Assembly: GCF_041956535.1 (NCBI RefSeq)
Contig: NW_027192194.1
Span: 1,147,531-1,211,530 of the forward strand
Length of the DNA: 64,000 bases
From: Calcarisporiella thermophila CBS 279.70
Lineage: Eukaryota; Calcarisporiellomycota
Reading direction: 5' to 3'
Shown: piece after piece, positions 12,229-21,991 of the stretch
How the letters are laid out: each line of letters starts with the position of its first letter
Position numbering within the stretch: position 1 is the first letter of the stretch
Notes under the pieces: generated by a model
The model's database searches: none
What the model saw: the letters and a program-made list of their open reading frames with translations, nothing else
What the model was told of the DNA's origin: nothing
Program-made: the position numbers and the translations under genes

Positions 12229-12815
12229 TTAGTTCTTCTCGTAGACGAGCTGGTTAAGGAGGGGCTTGTGAGAAACAACACCGTTGGGGAACCAGAGGGC
12301 AATCTCCTTCTCGGCGTTCTCAACGGCTATATGGATGAAAAACGCTGGTAAGTGTCTGGAAAATAAAACAAAATTTGGGTAGAGATAACAAACCATCGGA
12401 GCCGTGGACAATGTTGCGACCGACATCAATGCAGTATTCACCACGGATGGTACCGGGAGCAGACTCCAAGGGCTATGGTATAATAGCGGATTAATTAAGC
12501 ACAAAGAGCCGCCCATATGTATTAATATAGAATACTAACGTTGGTGGCACCGATGATGAGACGGCCTTGACGGACAACATCCTTGCCTTGCCAGACCATA
12601 GCGACGACCGGGCCGCTCAGCATGTACTCAATGAGGGAGGGGAAGAAAGGCTTGGAGCGCAGGTCAAAGTAGTGCTGCTCGAGGTGAGCGCGAGTGGGCT
12701 TGACCATCTGGAGAGCAACGAGTTGGTAGCCGCGCTTCTCGAAACGCTTGATAATGGCGCCAACAAGACCGCGTTCAACGCCGTCGGGCTTAACCATAAC
12801 AAAGGTGCGCTCCAT
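12229..12815 (-). CDS. NDK1: Nucleoside diphosphate kinase
   Basis: Transfers the gamma-phosphate of ATP to NDPs through a phosphohistidine. Three exons, complement(12229..12326, 12394..12472, 12540..12815), give 150 residues, the normal family length. The start [13 protein letters not shown] is the classic N-terminus. GATNP and PGTIRG are formed around the first splice junction, and the active-site histidine lies in NIVHGSD at about residue 115. The end, EIALWFP with a short tail, is also canonical. The gene is convergent with the TilS-like gene (150 bases apart) and divergent from TRM10. Confidence 0.97.
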
Positions 12816-13049
12816 TTTTCTTAAGTTTAGTGCTTTTGTAGTGAAATTGAAAAAGCAAAAGAGTTGAGCTGAGAAAGCGTAAAAGAAAACAAACAAGGGG
12901 GTCGAATTTCAATATAAAGAAAAAAATTTTCGCGACCAGCCAATTAGCAACTCTCTCTTCAAACCTTCTGAAATCTTCGAGCGGTCACTAAGTCAACAAA
13001 AGACAGTCATTCTTGTCTCGACTTCCGAAAAGAAGCATAGAACTCGGTA
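12816..13049. promoter_or_regulatory. Divergent promoter, NDPK / TRM10
   Basis: Only 234 bases lie between the two start codons (12815 minus, 13050 plus), so this must hold both promoters and both 5' UTRs. An A/T-rich core (about 12910-12935) is present; no TATA box is certain. Confidence 0.5.
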
Positions 13050-14277
13050 ATGGAGAATACATCCTCTAACCAGTCGCAGACACCTGCCGCAAATGAACCA
13101 GTAGAAGTGAAGACAAATGCGGATACGGCTTCTCCTCCTCTGTCCAAGAATGCACTGAAGCGCTTGCGCAAACAGCAGGAACGCGAGGCAAAGAAGGAAG
13201 AGTGGAAGAGGCAGTTAAAGGAGAAAGACAGAGAAAAGAAACGGAAGAAGCGCGAGGCAATTGCTGCTGGTAATTCTTGGGTTAACAACTGTGCGATACA
13301 GCTCCTTGTCTATTTATCTTACGGAATATTCTTTTAATATAGGATTGATTCCACCCCCTCAGAAGAAGCCGCGAATTGTACAATCGCCTAGTTCAATGCG
13401 AGTAGTTATTGACTGCTCCTTTGACGAACTGATGTCCGAAAAAGTACGTTAACGCAGACCTATGAATATATGAACATTAAAGCTTACCTTTATTCATCAA
13501 CACCTAGGAGATTTCATCTCTTGCCAGTCAAGTCGGCCGCTGCCATGCAACTAATCGCGCCTCTCGTCATCCTTGCAATGTTTATGTAACATCACTCAAT
13601 GGACGCCTCAAACAGCGTTTCGAGACATCCTATCGGGATGCAGAGAGGTGGCATGAGATCCACCTCGAGTCCCGAGGGTTTGACGAGATGTTTAATAAAG
13701 AGGAACTGGTCTATTTAAGTGCAGATGCGAGTGAAGTAATAGAGGAGTTGGATGAGACAAAAGTGTATATAATTGGTGGTATCGTAGACAAGAATAGACA
13801 TAAAGTAACTGTGTTTAGAGATCTTCTCCCATAGCGCTCCAACTTACATATATCATTATATTCTTGGTAATTTTAGGGGCTCTGCTTTAACAAAGCCAAG
13901 GAGAAGGGGATTAAAACAGCACAACTGCCAATTGGAGAATATGTAAAGATGGCTACACGGAAGGTGTTAACGGTGAACCATGGTATTTTCATACAATACA
14001 TCTACTTCTATTATTGGATCCTTAATTTTGCAACCCCTTTACATTAGTATATGAAATTCTCATGAAGTGGCTTGAGATTAAGGACTGGGAGACGGCTTTT
14101 CTTAGTGTTATCCCCAAGCGAAAGTTTGCAGAATTGAAAGGAGGCGAGGATAAAAATGCGGAGGAGAATGAGGTGGAAGAAGAAGAGAATGAGGAGAGTG
14201 GAGAGGATAGGAAGGAAGGAGAAACAATTGAAGAGGGAAGAGAAGAGGTAGAGGAGAAGACGGATGAAAATTTATGA
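13050..14277 (+). CDS. TRM10: tRNA (guanine(9)-N1)-methyltransferase
   Basis: SPOUT-class methyltransferase that makes m1G9 in tRNA using SAM. Five exons (13050..13269, 13343..13443, 13508..13804, 13877..13982, 14048..14277) keep phase and encode 317 residues. A lysine/arginine-rich helix (LKRLRKQQEREAKKEEWKRQ) precedes the catalytic fold, as in yeast Trm10. Family landmarks follow in order: RVVIDCSFDELM, NVYVTSLNG, LVYLSADAS, VYIIGGIVDKNRHKG, AQLPIGEYVKM, LTVNHVYEILM and a DWETAF block. The last 45 residues are a very acidic, low-complexity tail. The protein is probably nuclear or cytoplasmic. Confidence 0.95.
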
Positions 14278-14500
14278 ACTTTAATGCAGAAAATTAAACT
14301 TCCGAATATACTTGTATAGATCTGAAATATCAACACCTTTTTTTTTTCCCAAATCATTACCACAACATCTTTCATTCAACTCTAAAATAGGTCGTGACTG
14401 CTTTCATTTTAACAGTCATCCAAGTGTTTACACTGAACATTCTAACACAGAAATTGGAAAGTGTAGAATATGATTTTCAGCTGTTAATCCGTATTCCATC

Positions 14501-16788
14501 ATGGCAAGAAAAAGATCCACATATAAAAAACCCCAGAAAATAAACCGTGGAGACGAGGACGAGTTTGATGGGCCTGGGTCTAAAATAAAAGCTATTCGTA
14601 CGTGGGACGATGTAGAGCATGATTCTGAAGACGAGTGTAAGTCACTATATCCACTAATTTATATTAAATCTTCAATCCTAAATCCAATTGCTGCCATTAG
14701 TTTTCGAGAAAAGGGATAAGATCCTACTAGAAGATGAGGCTCCACAAGCTGATGAAGACGAGAGCGAGGAGGAAGTTTTTGGGATCGATGTTCCCGACAG
14801 CGATGAAGAAGAAGAGGAAGAGGAGGAGGAGGAAGCACCAAGTGGCGAGAGCTCATCGGCGGAGGATGAGGACGAGGCTCCTGACTACGACCGTGCTTGG
14901 GGTTCAAGCAAGAAAGCATACTACGATGCTGATGAAGCATCGGATCTTGACGAAGCTAAAGAAGAGGAGGCCGAGGCTTTGCGGTTACAAAAGAAGCGGC
15001 TGACTGCAATGCAGGAGGAGGATTTCTTGGATGAAGAGATTGGATGGACGAGTGCATCTTTAGAGCGTGATGAGGAGGCAGAGAGAAAATTGGTCGAGGA
15101 TTTTAGTAAGGACCTGGAGGATGCCACATTTGATGTGTAAGTTTATAAAGATAGATACTCATTCGTATTTCCCTAATCTTGCTAATCCATTGTTTTGACC
15201 CCATACTTCCAGTATGACCGAGAGAATCGAGAAGCGCGCCGGTTCACAACTTTCCGCTGCAGAAAAAGTTAAAATTCTCCAGAATGAATCCCCTGAATTG
15301 ATTGAGCTTTTGGGTGAATTCAAGGAGAAGGTTAATATAATAAACGAAAAGTTGGCACCTATATTAGAAAAGTGAGTTGCATCGGTTTGCTCTCTTATTT
15401 TCATTCCACTGCAGAGGTATTAACAGGCTCATGGTTTTTTTATTTTGCCATAGAGCAAGGACAAGAGGCATCGAAAAACACCCCATATTAGATCTCATAC
15501 GCTTAAAATACCGTGAGTGATTTTTTTTCCAACGTTTTCACAACCATCTAAATTATTTCATTGAATGTTCAGAAACCCTCCTCAATTACCTCACCAATGT
15601 TTCGTTTTACTTTGTACTCAAATCCTCCGCCACACAGCAGCTTCGTGAACATCCCGTGATTGATAGTATGGTTAACCTGAAAACCATGCTGAACAAAATT
15701 GAAAAAATGGAGAAGAAATTAAAGAAGCATGTCACAGCATTCATGGAAGAGCTAGAGAAGGAGCCCACAGAAAATGGAACCAATGGTAGGATGCGGATAT
15801 GTTCGATAAAAACTTCGTAATGTTGCTTATACGAGAGTTCGCTTTTTTAATATTAGGCGTAGACGAATCCGATAAACCAAAGAGAAAGAGCAAGCAAAAG
15901 GCAAGCAAAAATGGAGTTAAGAGCAAAGCCACCAAAAAGAAGGCATCGAAGGCTAAGGTCGCCTATGAGGATGCCGAGGGGAACGAAGCAGAGGAGGAAG
16001 ACGAAGATGAAAGCGAAGACGCACTCTTACAATATGAAGACAGCTTCAAGAGCATGAAAAAACTAAATAAGAAACGCAAGAGGGTAAATAATTGGGGAAC
16101 CCGTTATGCATATCAAGGGTTTATGCTAATTGTCTCGTCTTAGGATGTAAACGATTTCGGTGATCTTGAAGCCATGGATATGGTCGATGCTGAGGACAAG
16201 GCTCAACGCAAGAAGTCCTTACGTCACTACGCAAGTAAAATAGATCAGGCCGCGAGCAAAAAGACACTCAACCACAAATACCAAGGAGATGTCGATATCC
16301 CGTACAAGGATCGGACACGTGCCGTGCAACAGCCGTCCAAGAAACGAACGGAAACCGAGCTGGATGACGAGGAATGGGATGAGGTGGACTTTAAGGACGC
16401 GGCCGCTGCTCAGCATAATAACGAAGAAAGCGATGGCGAAGACATGTATGAAGCAGTTGCTTCGTCCAAACGTGCCAAGCTGGCAGCAAAACGGCAAGCT
16501 GCTGCAGAATGGGACGCGGCCCACCTAGCGATGTATGACGATGAGGCTGGACAGTTGCCCGATGGCTCGAAACGACAGGTCGACTATGCGATACTCAAGA
16601 ACAAAGGTCTCACTCCCCATCGCCGTAAGGAACAACGAAATCCGCGTGTTAAGCACAGGAAGCAATTCGAAAAGGCAAGCAAGAAACTCACCAGCTTCAA
16701 ACGGGTCTACAAGGCACCCACCGGAGCCTACGGTGGTGAAGCGACGGGTATCAAGACGAAACTCAGTCGAAGCGTGCGGTTTAATTAA
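14501..16788 (+). CDS. UTP3: Small-subunit processome protein Utp3/Sas10
   Basis: Nucleolar U3-snoRNP/SSU processome component required for 18S pre-rRNA processing. Seven exons (14501..14636, 14701..15136, 15213..15371, 15454..15512, 15573..15785, 15857..16083, 16144..16788) maintain phase and encode 624 residues. The N-terminus is basic, followed by long Glu/Asp runs. A central Sas10/Utp3-C1D domain is recognisable by NESPELIELLGEFK and, across a splice, LLNYLTNVSFYFVLKS. The C-terminal Sas10 signature is unmistakable: NKGLTPHRRKEQRNPRVKHRKQFEKA. It follows TRM10 on the same strand after 223 bases. Confidence 0.95.
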
Positions 16789-17088
16789 TATCAACTTTCT
16801 TTTTTATTTGTTTTGCAAAATATGAATAAACACGGGGGCTTGAAGCCCGCCCTACAACTATGAATTCTCTATGAGCATTTTATTGTGAATACACTCGCAC
16901 AGCATCCATCCGCTCCTAACCACATTATCCTGGACTCTGCGGTCATAATGTACCACAAAGGATTCTGAGATCACCCAAGGACTTGAAACTATATCCTTAA
17001 TATTTATTCTTTCTAGTGCTCTTCAGTTGATAATACAAATATGATATAGAAATGGCACGCACACACGCACACACGCACACAAAAAAAG
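16789..17088. repeat. Convergent 3' spacer with CA microsatellite
   Basis: 300 bases between two converging genes. A (CA)n/CACG-type microsatellite runs at about 17055-17082. Nothing else is recognised apart from the two 3' UTRs. Confidence 0.6.
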
Positions 17089-18054
17089 TTATCGTGCTGT
17101 CACATCCTGTAGTCCCACTGATCGCTTCCGACGCTCTTCCAATAGGTCGATGTCGCTTGTGACGTTGTCGCCCTCGGTTACCAATAACTTTGCATTTCTA
17201 AAGTTGACTTCTGAGGGATCATTCACAGACTGGGTGGCGGTGAAGTGGAGCAAGCCTGCATCTACAGCTCCAAGTTAAATTATTGCTTTGTACATTGAAA
17301 AGGGCATCCTCTTACTTGGCTCTTGGGTGCCATCTATTCGTGTTGCTCGTCGTGTACCCACCAGAATGAGCTCCCCTTCAGCGTCGACATGATCTTCCAA
17401 CCAGATATCGCCCTGATTGGCATCTCCTGTAGGCCGTCTTGACCCCAATATCCACTCTATAGGATGGGTGCTGAATTGATGGGTTTGTCGCGTAAACCCA
17501 CTACTTGTGATGGCCACTCCAGACACGTGACTTGTCATCTTCACTTCTCTAGATAGACTACGGTTAGATTGGGAAAGAGGTGCAAGCACTCTAGGTGAAC
17601 GAACCTTGCTCTATATTGAATGTCCGCCTTCTTTACGTCTAGTGGTAGCCCAAGTGATGGCTTTACGATAGGGGAGGCTAGAGAAATGATTTTTGTCACG
17701 AGGGCATCTAAGCAACCAGAAAGTTACATCCTTTTTTCATCCAACCGCAACTTGTGTATAATGAAAACCTTTTAAATCCTCAGGTATCGCTTGGGGGTTG
17801 GTGCCTTTCTTCTCCACATGGACCCAGAGTGGCACGAACCATGTCTTCCCACAACTTATTTCATACGCCCCATAGCCGGTGTATCCTACGGCAAGAAGAG
17901 CAAGTAATTTTGGAAATTTCGGGGATCGTATCTGATGACGAGGTAGAGTTATTGTCGGTGGATGCGTGCTAGAATGTCGGCGAGTGATTAATTGCAAGAT
18001 GACAATAGAGCGGGGGATGGGGTGCGATCGTGGCAAGCATTTTAATAATGTCAT
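17089..18054 (-). CDS. Probable mitochondrial single-span membrane protein
   Basis: Four exons, complement(17089..17261, 17316..17548, 17605..17707, 17769..18054), keep phase and give 264 residues. The first donor (GTTTTC) is weak, so that junction is the least secure. The first 45 residues lack acidic residues and contain Arg, Ser and Thr (for example LITRRHSST), like a mitochondrial presequence. One hydrophobic helix (LLALLAVGYTGYGAY, about residues 50-65) is followed by GKTWFVPLW, and the rest is soluble. That layout suggests an inner-membrane protein with its main domain in the intermembrane space or matrix. I do not recognise the family. It shares a 114-base divergent promoter with a membrane microprotein. 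Confidence 0.72.
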
Positions 18055-18168
18055 GTTTTACAAAGAAAAAGCTCAGTCACAAGGTCTACTTCAAATTTAT
18101 AAGCCACGCCTTGATTCTCTTTTCTTGATTCCTAAATACTTTCATTGTTTCGAGTAGTTTTCCATTTA
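18055..18168. promoter_or_regulatory. 114-base divergent promoter
   Basis: The start codons at 18054 (minus) and 18169 (plus) are separated by just 114 bases, the tightest divergent pair in the window. Both products look like small membrane proteins, so shared expression is plausible but inferred. Confidence 0.5.
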
Positions 18169-18644
18169 ATGGCGAAAGCACCGAAACTCTCACCCGCTGG
18201 CTATCGGTAAGTACACCTCTTTTATTGCTTTCTATTCTCCTTTCGCTCCTATCTGTTGAATGTTTCCATTTTATTGCTTGAATGCATCTGGAACTTTAAA
18301 CATGAACAACCGTGTAAATTTATCTTTCTCTATTCTTGGCTTTGGGATAGGCTGCGTATGCTCATGGTGAGCGCCCCTATATTTGTGGCAACCTCTTGGA
18401 TTCTGTATAAGCGATGTAAGTTCATTTCTTGAGGCTCTACTTATAGCTATTCTCATTCGCAGTGCAGAGATCACTGATTTCATGCCCATTCTCTCTCCAT
18501 TTTCTACTCTTTTATTTGCAATGCGCTTTTATTTGCTGCTCCATTTTATTTTTTCCGGATGTTTCATATTCTCATGGGCACTGTTTTTGTATAGTGGTAC
18601 TGGGTGAGGAACGAAAGTCCTTTGAGGGTCAAAAAAAGCTGTAA
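18169..18644 (+). CDS. 50-residue single-span membrane microprotein
   Basis: A three-exon gene (18169..18206, 18351..18415, 18595..18644) supported by good GTAAGT donors, TAG acceptors and consistent phases (2, then 1). The 50-residue product starts MAKAPKLSPAGYRLRM, has one membrane helix (LMVSAPIFVATSWILY), then KRLVLGEERK and a short charged tail. The basic N-terminus and size resemble small mitochondrial inner-membrane proteins such as respiratory-complex assembly or accessory subunits, but I do not recognise a family. Each exon is too short to stand out as an ORF. Confidence 0.72.
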
Positions 18645-19208
18645 TCTATAGAAGCAGTCCTGTTTTTGGGTTGGTGTCATATCAATCCCAGTCACAACAC
18701 CTGCCACTTAAATTCTTAATGCAACCTGGGAACCGCGCTTCGAAAGGGGCTTGATATAAATATTTCCTTCTTCATTTTCCTACTGTTGCAACCATTAATT
18801 CCCTAGCCTATTGCTTCTTCTCCAAAAAAAAAGTTAAATAAAGGCTCGACAAATAAGGCGTCTGTCCATTGGGCTCCTAACCATCTCGGCAGTAACATTT
18901 TTAATCTATAACTCTTTTATTGTCTCACCCTGCTCCCCTACTTTTGTGCTCTCTCTTTTACTATTTCGCTTACCCCGCCTCCCAATTGGTTCGAATCGCC
19001 AATATCCAGTTTGGCAGCTAGATAGAGGTATAGCTTCTTTCTTTTTGATGTCTCTCCACGTTTTAATCGGTTGCGCTAATATTAACGGGCATATTATAAA
19101 ACCTAGCCCATAAAACGACCCTTCTCATTTAACTAGAGGTAAAATCGGTTCTCCATTTAGATCATTTGAATTGGCATTGAAATCGCCCATTTGTGTTCAC
19201 AGGACAGC
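18645..19208. other. Intergenic, AT-rich
   Basis: Spacer between two plus-strand genes, rich in pyrimidine tracts. A tRNA B-box-like string occurs near 18988, but no A box or cloverleaf accompanies it. Nothing is supported here. Confidence 0.4.
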
Positions 19209-20047
19209 ATGATTGCAAGAAGATCGACCGAGCTGGATGTGAAACAAGGAATTCTTCCCCATTCAATTGGTCAACAAGTCTATGGTGAGTAGTAGCGTTT
19301 CTCTTGGAAAGGATGGGAATGCGCCTTCAACCCCAACGTTCAATTAGGTCACGAACGTCTTGATGACAAAGAGAAGTGGAACCAAGCAGAGGTATACTTT
19401 ATTTCTGGGACTGTCTCCATTTCTCCGGGTATAGAGTAATCGATGTATTCTTGATATAGAACTCGCAAGCACAGGAATACAGCTATCAGACTGATGTTAA
19501 CAAGGACACCCCCTCTAGAGAGTCAGTGAAGCCATCGAGCAATATTAGACTATCTATCCAACCTAATCCACCATTTTTGTGTACTTGTAGCTCGGTAGCA
19601 CAGGCCAATGACTCACAAGCTTCTTCCACCGCAAGCAAGAGGGAGACCTCGCAGGATCCTGTCCGCCAACACTCCCAGCACGAGCCGAGCAATGAAGAGG
19701 GGCCCCGCCATCCTCTGCTTGGCCGTGACTCGGACGAGCCCGTGGAGAACACCCCCTATGCGGAAGCCTTACCCCACGTCCAGGGCGATATGGATGTGCT
19801 CCAGCTTCCTTCAGAGGCCGATTTTGATTCGATGGAGAGGGAGGAGCGAGAGGGGCTGTACCGGCGGATAGTGGAGAGGATGGAGGAGCTGCGGGAAGAA
19901 TTTCGGCTGGTGGAGAGGCAGATGCGACAGGTGCGGAAACAGCTGAGACGCCGGAAATGGATGGCTGGGCATAACCCAGCCGCAGGTGAGGTGGTCATTG
20001 GCGGGACTGTAACACGGGCGATGAAGAGGAAGAAGAAGACGCGCTGA
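19209..20047 (+). CDS. Coiled-coil protein of unknown function
   Basis: Three exons (19209..19284, 19348..19391, 19460..20047) splice in phase and encode 235 residues. The first two-thirds are polar and low-complexity, rich in Ser, Gln, Glu and Asp. The C-terminal third is a strongly charged amphipathic helix (EREEREGLYRRIVERMEELR continuing to MRQVRKQLRRRKW), probably a coiled coil, ending in a basic KRKKKTR tail that could be a nuclear localisation signal. The third exon also contains a less protein-like cysteine/proline stretch (about 19526-19590), so a further small intron there cannot be excluded. No family recognised. Confidence 0.6.
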
Positions 20048-20385
20048 AGAAAACCGCCCGGGTCTGTATATTGATGAATGTCTGTCCTTTTACTATGTTA
20101 ATATCTCAAACCAACTTGCACTTTTTTGCCTTCTATCTTTGTAATTTTGCACCATTTTTGTTTTCATTGCTGCTGCCTTTTTTTTTCTTTCTTTCTTAGA
20201 TGAGAATAAACGAGGATATTTATTTAGTTTTATTTTCCCTTGTGCAACAACTATACACCCTACACAGGATTACATGATTATTTGTGGGAAGTGGGGAGGG
20301 TAAAGAGGCGGGATTAGCTAGATAGCCACGTAGTAGACAGGATATATACAAAACAAGAGACCAAATACAAATACAGCCCAACCCA
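20048..20385. other. Convergent 3' spacer
   Basis: T-rich DNA between two converging genes; it should hold both polyadenylation regions. No ORF or repeat of note. Confidence 0.4.
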
Positions 20386-20688
20386 TCAGTGCTCCGCCAA
20401 TACGCCAGCTAGCACGTCCCTTCGCTCTTCAAAGAGCCGCCGCACCTCCCCCAGCACGTGCTCCTCGTCTCGACTCAGATCCGGATTCCAGGCGAGCAGC
20501 TGACGTAGCATCGCGTGCTCTCCTCGGCTACGGTGCTGAAGCCAGAGCCGCGGGTCAGCGCCGGGGTGGCTAAAAGCAGGGGAGGAAAAGGGGGCAGCGT
20601 CCACGAGCAAGCGGGTCAAGGAGGTAAGGAGGCAAGCGGAGAGCGCGGCAAGGAGAAGGAGGATATGCGTGGGAACCGGATCGGGCAT
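20386..20688 (-). CDS. Small membrane-anchored or secreted protein, hypothetical
   Basis: An intronless 100-residue ORF. Residues 8-27 (ILLLLAALSACLLTSLTRLL) form a signal anchor or signal peptide. The remainder is charged, with LLAWNPDLSRDEEHVLGEVR and an alanine/leucine-rich end, suggesting helices. The GC-rich codon pattern matches the block that starts here. No family recognised; it could be a chance ORF in GC-rich DNA, though the ordered signal-anchor plus amphipathic layout argues for a gene. Confidence 0.45.
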   Translation of the reverse strand: MPDPVPTHILLLLAALSACLLTSLTRLLVDAAPFSSPAFSHPGADPRLWLQHRSRGEHAMLRQLLAWNPDLSRDEEHVLGEVRRLFEERRDVLAGVLAEH

Positions 20689-21991
20689 TTTTCAATAGAA
20701 TTTGGTTGCTAATGAAGAGGAGGAGGAAGAGGGGCCGGCTGGATTTGCAAGCATAAAACAGGGGATATGAAATCGGGGTGGTACTGCTGGCACAGGAATT
20801 ATGAGAAGGAGAGGGGTCGTGGCAGGGCTCCAAAACGGCAGCGCTTTTCGAGAGGAAACGGGAGAGGAAAACAAAAGAGAGCTGGGGAAAAGAGCGTTTA
20901 CTTTAAAGGAAACGCTAGGGGCAGGCCGCCCATAAGCAATGTCCATAAGGTAAAACATTGCAGAGATCCTCTAAATTAAGCTCCTTGCTTACAGCATCTG
21001 CCGGGCGGGCGGATGCCCGCTTCAGGCGGTTTTCCGTGAGAAGAGGTGCGCGGCGCGGGCTTAGGGAGGGCGTGCGGCCTTATTTGCAGGCTCTTCTGCA
21101 CACTTCGTCTCGCGTGAGCCAGGGGCTCGAGAGGGCACGCCAGGGCGGGGCGGCCCCATGGCACGAAAGGGAAAGAGGGCACGCGTGAGCAGGCGTTTTT
21201 CGGAATTAGGGCTTGCGCAAGCCACAGTGTAGCATGGCAGTGCCAGGGGGGGACAAGCGAAGTTAGTTTATGGTTGCAGCGAATGCAAATCCCCCCTGGC
21301 GCCATGCGATCAGAGGGCGATTCTGAGTTGTGGGCATCTGCGCGCATGTGAGTGGCTGGCGGGCATTGATAGGTAAAAGTTCTGTTTTTCTGTGGGTTTC
21401 TGAAATGCGGCACAACTGGTTGCGATTTGGAGATGGGCCAATCCGGGCCGCGGGCGCGTTCCTTCTAGAAGGGAGGCCAGACTCCGCGCCTGCGGCTCGA
21501 GCGGATCCATGCGCTGACGCTTGCCAGGGAAAATAGCGCAACCGTCGCAACCTTCTATACGGAACCCCGGGCGCCGTAGCCAGCTCCCGAGCTTTCTAAG
21601 AATTCACACTTTTTCTTCACGGCGGCCTCGCTGGGGCAATATAATGCACTGGGTCTCGACCTGCTTTTCCCGCTTTCCTCCAAAATCGGCTCCCGTCTCC
21701 CTTGTGCTTCCTCCCCAAAATTAAACAGCCCAAACAAAGAGAAAACACTTCTCTTTGGCCTCCTTATATTCCACCCGCTGTGCCCGAATTCTCCCATCTG
21801 ATTCCATCCCAATCTCCTCGCCTCCTTTTCTCCTCTTCCGCCTCTCCCTTCCTATCCCTTTCCCGCCGCCCCTCCATCGCCCTGCTTTAGCTTAACCCAT
21901 ACTGGCATCGTGCTCAGCCCATACCCATCCCCCCCCACCCATTGATACAGTACACGTCTAATTCATTAAACAAAAACGTTAATTCCCCCGA
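20689..21991. promoter_or_regulatory. GC-rich upstream region of the Ca2+-ATPase
   Basis: 1.3 kb without a convincing gene. The left part (20960-21560) is GC- and CpG-rich; the ORFs there run on several frames of both strands with random-looking composition. The right part (21600-21990) is a long pyrimidine-rich tract ending just before the ATPase ATG at 21992, as is common in strongly transcribed fungal promoters. Confidence 0.45.

Noticed and set aside
18985-19000. tRNA B-box-like sequence GGTTCGAATCG
   Set aside because: No A box at the right distance upstream and no acceptor or anticodon stems could be drawn.
20960-21560. Cluster of small ORFs on both strands in GC-rich DNA
   Set aside because: Several overlapping frames of similar length with random-looking sequence; explained by low stop-codon frequency.
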